Assembly (NCBI GenBank): GCA_949293905.1
Contig: CASFFG010000001.1
Coordinates: 128,461-192,460 of the forward strand
DNA: 64,000 bases
Origin: an uncultured Christensenella sp.
GTDB lineage: Bacteria; Bacillota; Clostridia; Christensenellales; UBA1242
Direction of reading: 5' to 3'
The translations under genes were made by a program, and so were the position numbers. Shown here piece after piece: positions 7,605-15,342 of this stretch. The first letter of the stretch is position 1. Each line of letters begins with the position of its first letter. The notes under the pieces are model-generated. The model did no database searches and was not told the DNA's origin. It worked only from the letters and a program-made list of their open reading frames with translations.

Positions 7605-9263
7605 TTAGTTTGTTATATTATCTATCATATTATTCAGTATTGGCAGTTGATTTATTGAATTTATGTGCTTATTTAGTTTTTGTATGTAATAATCGTCGCC
7701 GATTTCTTCAAGCGCTGATTTTAACTTATCTATATCCGCGCCCTCTACATACTTTGCAAATTTATAAATATATTCGGCGTCCTGGGTCTTACAAATTGCT
7801 TCTGTTAGTCTATCAATATCTGCGCCATTTTTAATAAAATAATAAGAAAAGTTATAAATACTTTCTGCATTTCCAGATAGACAAATACTATCTATTGTCT
7901 TATCTATGAATGAAACTTCAAAATTAAAGTTGCGCAATATTGCTTCAATATAGTCAGCATCACCAATTTTAAAAATAATTAATGCTAGTTTTTCAAAAAT
8001 TTTATAACTTAAATTATTTCCTGTTTCAAATATAAAACTATAAATACCCGAGGCATCATCTATTTCAAGTTCACAAATTTTCTCAGCGAGTTTATTTACA
8101 TCTATATATTTTACTTCGCGAACAAACATGCTAATACATCTAAAATCTTTAGTTTTAACGATTGCTTCACTTAATTTTTCTAAATTCGCGCCATTAACCT
8201 TGAGAGTAAATAAGTAAATATCACTTGCCTCACCTGTTTCACATATCGCATTAGTTAATTTATCTATATTTTCTTGGCTAAAATACTTAGAATTAGATCC
8301 AGTAGCAAATTCGTAAATATAACTAGCATCTCCGCTATTACAGATGGCATCAACATACTTATTCCTAAGTTGTTCATCTCTTATGATGAATTTATTACCT
8401 AAAAGGAATGTATATAGCATATTATTTGTTTTAAGCATACCTTTTAAAAGCACATCAATATCCGCGCCTTTAATCTCAGTAGCAAAATAGTAGATATATG
8501 ACGCGTCAAGAGTTTTAACTATACCTTCAGAGAGTTTAGTCTTATTCGCCTCTTCTATTTTTTCAGCAAAACAACAAATATATTGAGCATCTCCAGTTTC
8601 GCAAATCGCGTCAGTAAGTTGAGTGATGTTTGCGCCTTCAACTTCGCCAGCAAAATAGTAAATACAAAGAGCATTTTTAGTTTTACATATTGCGTTGTTA
8701 AGCTTATTTAAGTTTGTCGCTCCTAATTTATCTACATGTCTAGCAAATTCATAAATATATAAAGGACTATTTGTTTCACAAATAGCATCGGTAAGTTTAT
8801 CTAAATCTAAACCTTTAACAATTCTAGCGGTATCACAAATATATTTAGCACTTTTAGTACCAATAATCGCATCTATGAGTTTCTTTTTGTTTTCCTCACT
8901 AAGATTTTTAGTATCATGTAAAAAGTCATATAGACATAGAGGTTTTTTAAATTTGCAGATTGCGTTAGTGAGTTTATTTTTATCCACATTATCAATATTT
9001 TTTGCATAATAGCATATTTGTCTTGGATCTTCGCTCTCACAAATGAGATCGGTTAAATCCTCAAGAGAGTCGCATTGATATATTTTTAATAAAATATCAA
9101 CAGGTAAATTAAAAGTTTCCACCGCAAAAATATGTTTTAAAATCTCGCGCCCATTATTCGTTTTTATGAGTCTATTTACACACTCCATAAATTTTTCATC
9201 TATGCCATTTTTATATAAATAATTATCCAATCCTTCAATTAATCTTTCTTCTTCTATTGTCAT
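7605..9263 (-). CDS. Alpha-helical repeat protein with about 28-residue units
   Basis: 552 residues, no signal peptide. After an N-terminal cap (about residues 1-80) the protein is built from roughly 28-residue repeats with the pattern YIYxFAxxVxGADIxKLTDAIC followed by xTxDAx. At least a dozen copies can be followed, some degenerate. Two helices per unit with conserved A, L and one Cys suggest a solenoid for protein binding. It is a paralogue of the plus-strand gene at 57701, including the cap (FMxxVNRLI and LLLKIY-type blocks). I do not recognise a named family. I use ATG 9263 (AAGAGG upstream) because the ATG at 9281 lies directly beside the -10 box and would not be transcribed. Confidence 0.8.
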   Translation of the reverse strand: MTIEEERLIEGLDNYLYKNGIDEKFMECVNRLIKTNNGREILKHIFAVETFNLPVDILLKIYQCDSLEDLTDLICESEDPRQICYYAKNIDNVDKNKLTNAICKFKKPLCLYDFLHDTKNLSEENKKKLIDAIIGTKSAKYICDTARIVKGLDLDKLTDAICETNSPLYIYEFARHVDKLGATNLNKLNNAICKTKNALCIYYFAGEVEGANITQLTDAICETGDAQYICCFAEKIEEANKTKLSEGIVKTLDASYIYYFATEIKGADIDVLLKGMLKTNNMLYTFLLGNKFIIRDEQLRNKYVDAICNSGDASYIYEFATGSNSKYFSQENIDKLTNAICETGEASDIYLFTLKVNGANLEKLSEAIVKTKDFRCISMFVREVKYIDVNKLAEKICELEIDDASGIYSFIFETGNNLSYKIFEKLALIIFKIGDADYIEAILRNFNFEVSFIDKTIDSICLSGNAESIYNFSYYFIKNGADIDRLTEAICKTQDAEYIYKFAKYVEGADIDKLKSALEEIGDDYYIQKLNKHINSINQLPILNNMIDNITN

Positions 9264-9281
9264 GATATACCTCTTGCCCAT

Positions 9282-9310
9282 ATCCTAACACTTAAAGCCA
9301 ATTTTGTCAA
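9282..9310 (-). promoter_or_regulatory. Promoter of the repeat-protein gene; decides its start
   Basis: Minus strand TTGACA (9305-9310), 17-base spacer, TAGGAT (9282-9287). Transcription should begin near 9275, which excludes the ATG at 9281 and supports ATG 9263. Confidence 0.75.
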
Positions 9311-9314
9311 TACC

Positions 9315-9378
9315 CATTTTTAATTATTAAGATTAATATAACTTTGCATTTTTAATTATTAAGATTAATATAACTTTG
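9315..9378. repeat. Perfect 32-base tandem duplication
   Basis: Two identical 32-base copies, 9315-9346 and 9347-9378, lie head to tail between the repeat-protein promoter and the terminator of the IscU-like gene. AT-rich; probably a slippage or unequal-crossing product. Confidence 0.9.
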
Positions 9379-9390
9379 TTGTATAAAATT

Positions 9391-9427
9391 AAAAAAATAT
9401 TCACCAAATTGACAGTGAATATTTTTT
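9391..9427. terminator. Terminator after iscS and the IscU-like gene
   Basis: ATTCAC and GTGAAT arms extended by A/T runs surround a 10-base loop. The T-run on both strands would allow termination in either direction; the gene it serves is the minus-strand one ending at 9444. Confidence 0.8.
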
Positions 9428-9443
9428 AATTTAGTATTTATGT

Positions 9444-9812
9444 TTATTTACTAGATTTTTCCAGTTTTTCTTGGTAGTCGCGGACGGCAGCGCGCAAGCA
9501 GTCAAGACAAAACTCTATGTCAATCTCACTATCGTCTTCAAGTGCTTTCTTTACGCTCAATTCGTCAATGAATAGCATATTTGCCATTCTGCCAGTCACC
9601 ATTTCAGTGATTTTTGAGCAAACTGCAATGATATATGGATTGGCTTGTGCTCTAAACTTACACTGCATGATAATTCCGCTTTCAATTCTAAGCGAAAATT
9701 CTACATGGGCAGTTTCGTCTTCATTATACATATCTGCAATGCCGTCTGGCTTAGAGATTCTTCCCGCATTTTTAGGGTTAGAAAATATATTCATAATTAT
9801 ATCGTTATACAT
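9444..9812 (-). CDS. IscU/NifU-N-like protein lacking canonical cluster cysteines
   Basis: 122 residues resembling the IscU scaffold domain: N-terminal IFSNPKNAGRI, central CKFRAQANPYIIAVCSKITEMVTG and C-terminal AAVRDYQEK. In IscU three cysteines hold the nascent Fe-S cluster. Here the first (in the N-x-x-CGD motif) is replaced in the NEDETAHVEF segment and the second (in the FGC motif) is lost. The cysteines present are at 51, 65, 102 and 105. It lies 3 bases after iscS, so it is coupled to it and could be a sulfur acceptor or a diverged scaffold. Activity cannot be read from the sequence. Confidence 0.75.
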   Translation of the reverse strand: MYNDIIMNIFSNPKNAGRISKPDGIADMYNEDETAHVEFSLRIESGIIMQCKFRAQANPYIIAVCSKITEMVTGRMANMLFIDELSVKKALEDDSEIDIEFCLDCLRAAVRDYQEKLEKSSK

Positions 9813-9815
9813 ATC

Positions 9816-11000
9816 CTACGCCCCCTTTCTCTTACGCGTTTTACTACCAAATGTAGACGAATATTCGCGCAACTCTTCAACCGATTTTTTAATGATTGCT
9901 ATCGCTCTATCTAATTCTTCATATGAATTATTCTTACCGATGCTAAAACGAATGGTGCTACGCGCATTGTCGTTAGATAGACCTATCGCTTTCATAACAT
10001 GGGATACGGTCAAACTATTGCTTGTACATGCACTGCCAGTGGAAACCGCTACTCCATTCATATCAAGTTTAGTGAGTAGACTTTCGCCATCAACACCTAT
10101 GAAAGTCACCGAAATTATATTAGGCAGTTTTTGACGGATATTTGCATTTATGACGATATGCTCAACTTCTTCACTAAGTTTGGTCGTGAAATATTCACTA
10201 AGTTGGCGTAATTTATGATTGTTAGCACGCATATCACGAGTGGCTATTTCGCACGCTTTTGCTAGTCCAACAATTCCAGCGGTATTACAAGTTCCACCGC
10301 GTTTGTTTCTCTCTTGGTTTCCGCCGAAGATAATAGGGTCTATTTTTACATCATTTCTTACATATAAAGCACCTGCACCTTTTGGACCATAAATCTTATG
10401 AGCAGATATAGTTAACGCATCTATATTCATGTCTTGTACATCAATATCCATATGACCATATAGTTGAACTGCGTCAGTATGGAAGATAATGTTTTTCTCC
10501 TTAGCGGTCTGTGCTATTGCCTTAATGTATTGAATTGTCCCAAGTTCATTATTTGCTGACATAATCGAAATTAGAATAGTATTTGGATTAATTGCGTGTA
10601 GTAGTTCGGTAAAATTAATTAGTCCATTTTCGTCAACATTCAAATAGGTAACTTGAAATCCATTTTTCTCTAAAAATCGGCAAGCATTTAGCACGGATTC
10701 ATGTTCAATCTTGCTAGTGATGATATGATTTCCGTGGTTGCGGTTAGCATAAGCAATACCAACGATGGCCATAGAGTTTGCTTCACTACCACTAGATGTA
10801 AAATAAATTTCGTTAGATTTAGCGTTAATAGTTTCGGCAATGACATCTCTACTCTGGTCTATTAAATTGGACGCTTCCCTACCGAACGAATGTATAGAGG
10901 CAGAGTTCCCGTAAACAGAAGTTAACGCGGGCATCATTGCGTTTAAAACTTCTGGACTGAGAGTCGTAGTAGCCGAATTGTCTAAGTAAATTCTCTCCAT
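9816..11000 (-). CDS. iscS: Cysteine desulfurase, IscS/NifS family
   Basis: PLP enzyme that takes sulfur from cysteine as a persulfide for Fe-S clusters and thio-modified tRNA. 394 residues. It shows the N-terminal IYLDNSATT, the PLP-lysine motif SAHKIYGPKGAGAL (Lys about residue 201) and the active-site loop STGSACTSNS with the catalytic Cys near 323. It has its own promoter and AGGAG site. It is followed by the IscU-like gene. mnmA, often next to this desulfurase in Bacillota, is not here. Which isc/nif subtype it belongs to is uncertain. Confidence 0.93.
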   Translation of the reverse strand: MERIYLDNSATTTLSPEVLNAMMPALTSVYGNSASIHSFGREASNLIDQSRDVIAETINAKSNEIYFTSSGSEANSMAIVGIAYANRNHGNHIITSKIEHESVLNACRFLEKNGFQVTYLNVDENGLINFTELLHAINPNTILISIMSANNELGTIQYIKAIAQTAKEKNIIFHTDAVQLYGHMDIDVQDMNIDALTISAHKIYGPKGAGALYVRNDVKIDPIIFGGNQERNKRGGTCNTAGIVGLAKACEIATRDMRANNHKLRQLSEYFTTKLSEEVEHIVINANIRQKLPNIISVTFIGVDGESLLTKLDMNGVAVSTGSACTSNSLTVSHVMKAIGLSNDNARSTIRFSIGKNNSYEELDRAIAIIKKSVEELREYSSTFGSKTRKRKGA

Positions 11001-11018
11001 AATTTTCTCCTTATTGGT

Positions 11019-11047
11019 AGTATATCACTAAGAGAACGTATTGTCAA
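11019..11047 (-). promoter_or_regulatory. Promoter of iscS operon
   Basis: Minus strand TTGACA (11042-11047), 17-base spacer, TATACT (11019-11024). Confidence 0.75.
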
Positions 11048-11084
11048 GTAGCAATTTTAGATTAATTTATATAAATTTTTAACA

Positions 11085-11146
11085 TAAAAGAAAAAAGAGC
11101 CAATTAAAACAAGTTATTTTTAAACATAGTTTAAGTGCTCTTCTCT
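11085..11146 (-). terminator. Terminator after comM-to-trxA operon
   Basis: AAGAGC and GCTCTT arms enclose an AT-rich pairing interior, followed on the minus strand by a T-run. It lies just past the trxA stop. Confidence 0.65.
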
Positions 11147-11157
11147 TTTACATTTAT

Positions 11158-11478
11158 TTAATTTTCGCTATTCTTACAACGATTTATAAAATTAATCACT
11201 TCGTCGTATGGGTTAAGACCTACCATACTATCGATCTTCTTCCCTGCTTTAAAGCATACTAGGGTCGGCACGCTGAATACGCGGTAACGTTTAGCGATAT
11301 CTTCGCTTTCGTCTATATCAAGAGTAGCAAATTTTACATCAGTTAACTCATTTGATGCGCGCTCTAAAATCGGCTTAAACATCTTACACGGCATACACCA
11401 TGTAGCGAAAAAGTCGACCAAAGTCAAACTATCTTGATTTATAAAATCGTCAAAATTAGAACTATTAACTTGCTCCAT
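11158..11478 (-). CDS. trxA: Thioredoxin
   Basis: Cytoplasmic disulfide reductase, 106 residues. The active site is WCMPCK (Cys28, Cys31), where most thioredoxins have WCGPCK. The cis-proline (SVPTLVCF) and DIDES motif are present. The Met between the cysteines may shift the redox potential; this variant occurs in some thioredoxin-like proteins. It is last in the comM-to-trxA run, 8 bases after tcdA, with an AGGAG site and a terminator downstream. Confidence 0.93.
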   Translation of the reverse strand: MEQVNSSNFDDFINQDSLTLVDFFATWCMPCKMFKPILERASNELTDVKFATLDIDESEDIAKRYRVFSVPTLVCFKAGKKIDSMVGLNPYDEVINFINRCKNSEN

Positions 11479-11486
11479 AAACTCTC

Positions 11487-12203
11487 CTATTTAACTATTT
11501 TTTGGATAATATGTGCGACAACTACCGTCGCCATATTTACTGGATAGTATACCACACTAGCGATTTTTTTGCAACCGAATTTTATCGCCTTTTGCTTAGT
11601 ATAGCAAACATCAAGTTTTTTTATTCTCTCTTCCGCACAAAATTTTCGCAAAATTTTCGCTATCGGGTCATAACTTGTCTTCGATATGTCGGCAATCTCA
11701 AATCGCGGAATATCTAAATACCTATTTCCCGCACCCATACAAGATAAAATGTAAATATTATCCTTATTAGCATTGGTTATCAACAACTTTTTTGCGCTAA
11801 TATCGTCAATGCAATCAATGATAATATCATAATCAGTTAAATTTATCTTGCTTTGTGTGTCAACTGAATATTTAATAGGGAAAGCCGTAATGTTTAGGTT
11901 GGGATTAATGTCTTTTAGTTGAATTTTTAGTGCGTTTACTTTTAACTCGCCTATATTATTATTGAAGGCGACCAGTTGGCGATTTAAGTTAGTTATATCC
12001 ACTTGATCATAATCTACAATGTCCAAATTTTGAATACCCGAGCGAACGAGAAAATGACATACCGCACTGCCGACTCCACCCACACCAAAAACTACGATGC
12101 GTGCGTTTGTCAATTTCTTGATTTGTGCATCGTTTAGCATAGCGGTAAATCTATCTAAATATCTTAAATCTTGCATACTAGATAATGTATTTTTTATAAT
12201 CAT
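11487..12203 (-). CDS. tcdA: tRNA threonylcarbamoyladenosine dehydratase (ThiF/E1-like)
   Basis: E1-like enzyme that cyclises t6A at tRNA position 37. 238 residues with VVFGVGGVGSAVCHFLVRSG (nucleotide loop, about residues 37-56), DYDQVDITNLNRQ, and the family-specific CMGAGNRLD-like CMGAGNR with DISKTSYDPIAK. The C-terminal DVCYTKQ replaces the usual VVYS. Two starts are possible, ATG 12203 (overlaps hslU by 26 bases) and ATG 12176 (just after the hslU stop). Neither has a clear ribosome-binding site, so coupling to hslU is likely. Confidence 0.88.
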   Translation of the reverse strand: MIIKNTLSSMQDLRYLDRFTAMLNDAQIKKLTNARIVVFGVGGVGSAVCHFLVRSGIQNLDIVDYDQVDITNLNRQLVAFNNNIGELKVNALKIQLKDINPNLNITAFPIKYSVDTQSKINLTDYDIIIDCIDDISAKKLLITNANKDNIYILSCMGAGNRYLDIPRFEIADISKTSYDPIAKILRKFCAEERIKKLDVCYTKQKAIKFGCKKIASVVYYPVNMATVVVAHIIQKIVK

Positions 12204-13494
12204 GCGATTGTATCATATTTTCCATCGTCTTTAAAACAAATGGTTTATCAATCACAACTTTTACAACTGGATTATCTTTGCTTGCGTTAAACGAAATATC
12301 TTCAAGAAGCGCTTCAAGTATAGTTTGAAGGCGTCTAGCACCGATATTTTCGTTAGTTTCGTTTTCGTCAACTGCGAGTCCTGCGATTGTATCAATAGCA
12401 TCTTCTGTAAATTCTAAGTCAACATTATCAACTGCTAAGAGTTTTTTATATTGCTCAGTGATTGCATTTTGTGGCACAGTTAAAATTTTCTTAAAATCTT
12501 CCTTTGTTAAACTATTCAATTCAACTTGGATAGGGAAACGACCTTGGAGTTCGGGAATTAAGTCACTTATGCTTGAAATATGGAACGCTCCCGCCGCGAT
12601 AAATAGTATATAATCGGTATTAACTACCCCATATTTAGTATTCACTGTACTACCTTCGACAATAGGTAAAATATCTCGCTGAACACCTTCGCGTGATACA
12701 TCTTGACCATTATTTTTCTTGGCAGCAATTTTGTCTATTTCGTCTATAAAGATAATTCCTTCCTGCTCTGCGCGGTGGATTGCTTCCTTATTTATTATGT
12801 CTGGATCAATGAGTTTATCGCACTCTTCATTAAGTAAAACTTCGCGTGCGCGCTCAACGGTCATGCGCTTCATCTTTCTAGGTGCTTTAATTATTCCGCC
12901 CATAATTTGCCCGATATTAATCTCCGCACCTACTCCGTCGAGTAAATTCATAGGTTTTGGTTGCTCACGAACATCTATATCTATACTCTCTTTATCAAAT
13001 TTCCCTGCATTATAATCTTCATAGAATTTTGTTCTAAACGCTTCTGTGTCCTCACTTTCTGGCTTATTTACCTTTTTTAGTGGATATAAGATGTCAGTAA
13101 TCTTCTTATCTACAACAACCTTTGCCCTATCTTTTATCTTCTCAATTTGTTCATCATGGACAATTCGAACTGACGCTTCTACTAAATCTCGCACCATGCT
13201 CTCGACATCGCGTCCTACATAGCCTACTTCTGTATATTTTGTTGCTTCGACTTTTACAAAAGGGGCATTTACTAGTTTTGCAAGCCTTCTCGCAATTTCA
13301 GTTTTACCGACACCAGTAGGGCCTTTTAATATAATATTTTTTGGAGTTATCTCATCGCTCACATTCTTTGGCAACTGACTACGGCGATATCTATTCCTTA
13401 GTGCAATAGCAACAGCGCGTTTTGCTTTCGATTGCCCTACGATAAAATTATCTAGATTCTTAACAATTTCTTTACATGTCATTAGATTTGGCAT
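12178..13494 (-). CDS. hslU: ATP-dependent protease ATPase subunit HslU (ClpY)
   Basis: AAA+ unfoldase that feeds the HslV peptidase. 438 residues, with Walker A GPTGVGKT at 58-65, Walker B FIDEIDKIA, the intermediate I-domain (about 110-240) and C-terminal ARRLQTILE. The C-terminal tail HDYKKYII fits the conserved insertion into HslV. I chose ATG 13494 because GAGGAG lies 7 bases upstream and it follows the hslV stop; an upstream ATG at 13509 lies inside hslV and lacks a site. Confidence 0.96.
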   Translation of the reverse strand: MPNLMTCKEIVKNLDNFIVGQSKAKRAVAIALRNRYRRSQLPKNVSDEITPKNIILKGPTGVGKTEIARRLAKLVNAPFVKVEATKYTEVGYVGRDVESMVRDLVEASVRIVHDEQIEKIKDRAKVVVDKKITDILYPLKKVNKPESEDTEAFRTKFYEDYNAGKFDKESIDIDVREQPKPMNLLDGVGAEINIGQIMGGIIKAPRKMKRMTVERAREVLLNEECDKLIDPDIINKEAIHRAEQEGIIFIDEIDKIAAKKNNGQDVSREGVQRDILPIVEGSTVNTKYGVVNTDYILFIAAGAFHISSISDLIPELQGRFPIQVELNSLTKEDFKKILTVPQNAITEQYKKLLAVDNVDLEFTEDAIDTIAGLAVDENETNENIGARRLQTILEALLEDISFNASKDNPVVKVVIDKPFVLKTMENMIQSHDYKKYII

Positions 13495-13495
13495 A

Positions 13496-14035
13496 TTATA
13501 TCTCCTCAACTACGAAATTTTTATTAGTGAAAATACATAGATCGCTCGCTATTTCCATGGATTTAAGCGCGATAGTTTTTGCATCTAAGTCTGTGTTTCT
13601 AATAAGTGCTTTCGCAGCAGATAGAGCGTAAAAACCACCACTTCCAGTAGCACAAACTCCTTCGTCTGGTTCAATAACATCGCCAATACTGTTAAGCATA
13701 AGTAAGTTATCCTTATCTGCAACTATCATGAACGCGCCTTCACTACTATTGTGTCCGCCCGAATTTCTAAGTTCTTTTGTATACTCTACTGCGCTACGCA
13801 ATAGACTTCCGCTATATTTATTAAGCATTTTTTCAAATTCTTCAAACATAGCATATGCGTCAGCCGTGCCACCAGCGAACCCGATTATTACTTTGCCATC
13901 ATATATTCTTCTAACCTTATGTGCAGTGCCTTTAAGGACAATTTGCTGACCAAGAGTAACTTGACCATCTCCCGCTATAACTGTCTTTCCATTTCTCTTA
14001 ACTGCTACTATAGTCGTGCCTCTAAGTTGTTCCAT
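13496..14035 (-). CDS. hslV: ATP-dependent protease peptidase subunit HslV (ClpQ)
   Basis: Threonine peptidase forming a double hexamer with HslU. 179 residues. The short leader MEQLRG is followed by TTIVAVKRNGK, so removal of the leader exposes the catalytic Thr. GDGQVT and GFAGGTADA motifs are present. It lies 2 bases after trmFO and just before hslU, the standard trmFO-(codV)-hslV-hslU order of Bacillota; the recombinase codV (xerC) and codY are missing. Confidence 0.96.
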   Translation of the reverse strand: MEQLRGTTIVAVKRNGKTVIAGDGQVTLGQQIVLKGTAHKVRRIYDGKVIIGFAGGTADAYAMFEEFEKMLNKYSGSLLRSAVEYTKELRNSGGHNSSEGAFMIVADKDNLLMLNSIGDVIEPDEGVCATGSGGFYALSAAKALIRNTDLDAKTIALKSMEIASDLCIFTNKNFVVEEI

Positions 14036-14037
14036 CT

Positions 14038-15342
14038 CTACTCCTTTAATTCTTTTAATATTGTTTTAATTTCATTTATCGCCCGGTCGCGATACATTAC
14101 ATTTCGTTTTACCTTATCGCGTTCCTTGATTGGATTTAATATACCGAAATTCGCATTAATCGGCTGAAAATTATCAGTATTTGCATTTACTAGATAATTA
14201 TAAAGCCCACCAATAATTGTATCTGCGCTAAAACTTAATAATTCTTTACCTTCAATCTGGCGAATTACATTTATTGCGCAATATAAACCACTCGCAATAC
14301 TTTCGACATATCCTTCAACCCCCGAGAGTTGACCCGCAATATATATATTATTGTCAACTTTTAATCTGGAATACTTGTCTAATGCTCGCGGATAATTTAT
14401 ATAGTGGTTAGTATGCATTACTCCGTAACGCAAAAATTCAGCATTCTCCAACCCTGGAATTAAGCGAAATACTCGCCTTTGTTCAGGAAAAGTTAGATTA
14501 GTTTGAAATCCAACCATATTGTACATTGTAGCATAATTATTTTCTTTTCTCAACTGAACGACGGCATATGGACGATTTTCTTTATGCGGATTTTTTATTC
14601 CTACTGGCTTTAATGGCCCAAAACGAATTGCGTCCGTTCCACGTTTAGCCATAATTTCAATCGGCATGCAACTTTCGAATATATTCTTCTTCTCGAATTC
14701 ATGTAGTTCAACAGTTTTTGCATTTATAAGTTCATTATAAAAACGCAAATATTCGTCCTTGTCCATAGCGCAATTTAGATAGTCCGCGTCGCCTTTATCG
14801 TAACGAGAAGCAAAGAATGCCTTAGTCATGTCAATACTTTCCGCGTTAATAATTGGGGAAGCAGCATCATAAAAATAGAGAAAATCTTCGCCAATTTTTT
14901 TCTTTAATGCTTGGCACATTTTGCTAGTTGTAAGTGGACCTGTAGCAATCACAGTTATTGCGTTTGGATTAAAATCTTCAACTTCTTTCACATATGTAAT
15001 TATGTTTTTATTCGTTTTAATGAGTTCGGTAACAATATTTGAAAATGCTTCTCTATCAACCGCGAGTGCCTGTCCAGCGGGAACACGACAAGAGTAAGCA
15101 ACTTTTAATAAATTACTCCCTAATAGTGTAAGTTCTCTTTTAAATACACCAGATGCTGTGGTGTCATCGTCACTTTTTAGTGAATTGCTACATACGATTT
15201 CAGCGTAGTTTTCACTATGATGAGCGGGAGTTAAACTCTCGCCTTTTATATCATAGAGATTAACCTTATATCCGTGATTTGCTAGATACAGCGCGCACTC
15301 ACTTCCCGCAAGACCAGCACCAACAACATTAATCTCTAACAT
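14038..15342 (-). CDS. trmFO: Folate/FAD-dependent tRNA m5U54 methyltransferase TrmFO
   Basis: Methylates U54 of tRNA using methylene-tetrahydrofolate and FAD. 434 residues. It has an N-terminal FAD loop (GAGLAGSE, residues 8-15), then HHSENYAEIVCSNSLKS, ATGPLTT, and the C-terminal GQLSGVEGYVESIASGL motif. I chose ATG 15342 because AAAGGGTG lies 6 bases upstream and the FAD motif then sits at the usual place. It overlaps the end of topA by 14 bases. Confidence 0.95.
   Translation of the reverse strand: MLEINVVGAGLAGSECALYLANHGYKVNLYDIKGESLTPAHHSENYAEIVCSNSLKSDDDTTASGVFKRELTLLGSNLLKVAYSCRVPAGQALAVDREAFSNIVTELIKTNKNIITYVKEVEDFNPNAITVIATGPLTTSKMCQALKKKIGEDFLYFYDAASPIINAESIDMTKAFFASRYDKGDADYLNCAMDKDEYLRFYNELINAKTVELHEFEKKNIFESCMPIEIMAKRGTDAIRFGPLKPVGIKNPHKENRPYAVVQLRKENNYATMYNMVGFQTNLTFPEQRRVFRLIPGLENAEFLRYGVMHTNHYINYPRALDKYSRLKVDNNIYIAGQLSGVEGYVESIASGLYCAINVIRQIEGKELLSFSADTIIGGLYNYLVNANTDNFQPINANFGILNPIKERDKVKRNVMYRDRAINEIKTILKELKE

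Noticed and set aside
7605-9263. CRISPR or DNA tandem repeat in the repeat-protein genes
   Set aside because: The 84-base periodicity is in the coded protein; the DNA units differ widely and there are no identical repeats with unique spacers.
9517-10134. 205-residue open frame on the plus strand
   Set aside because: Antisense to iscS and the IscU-like gene; a shadow of codon bias.
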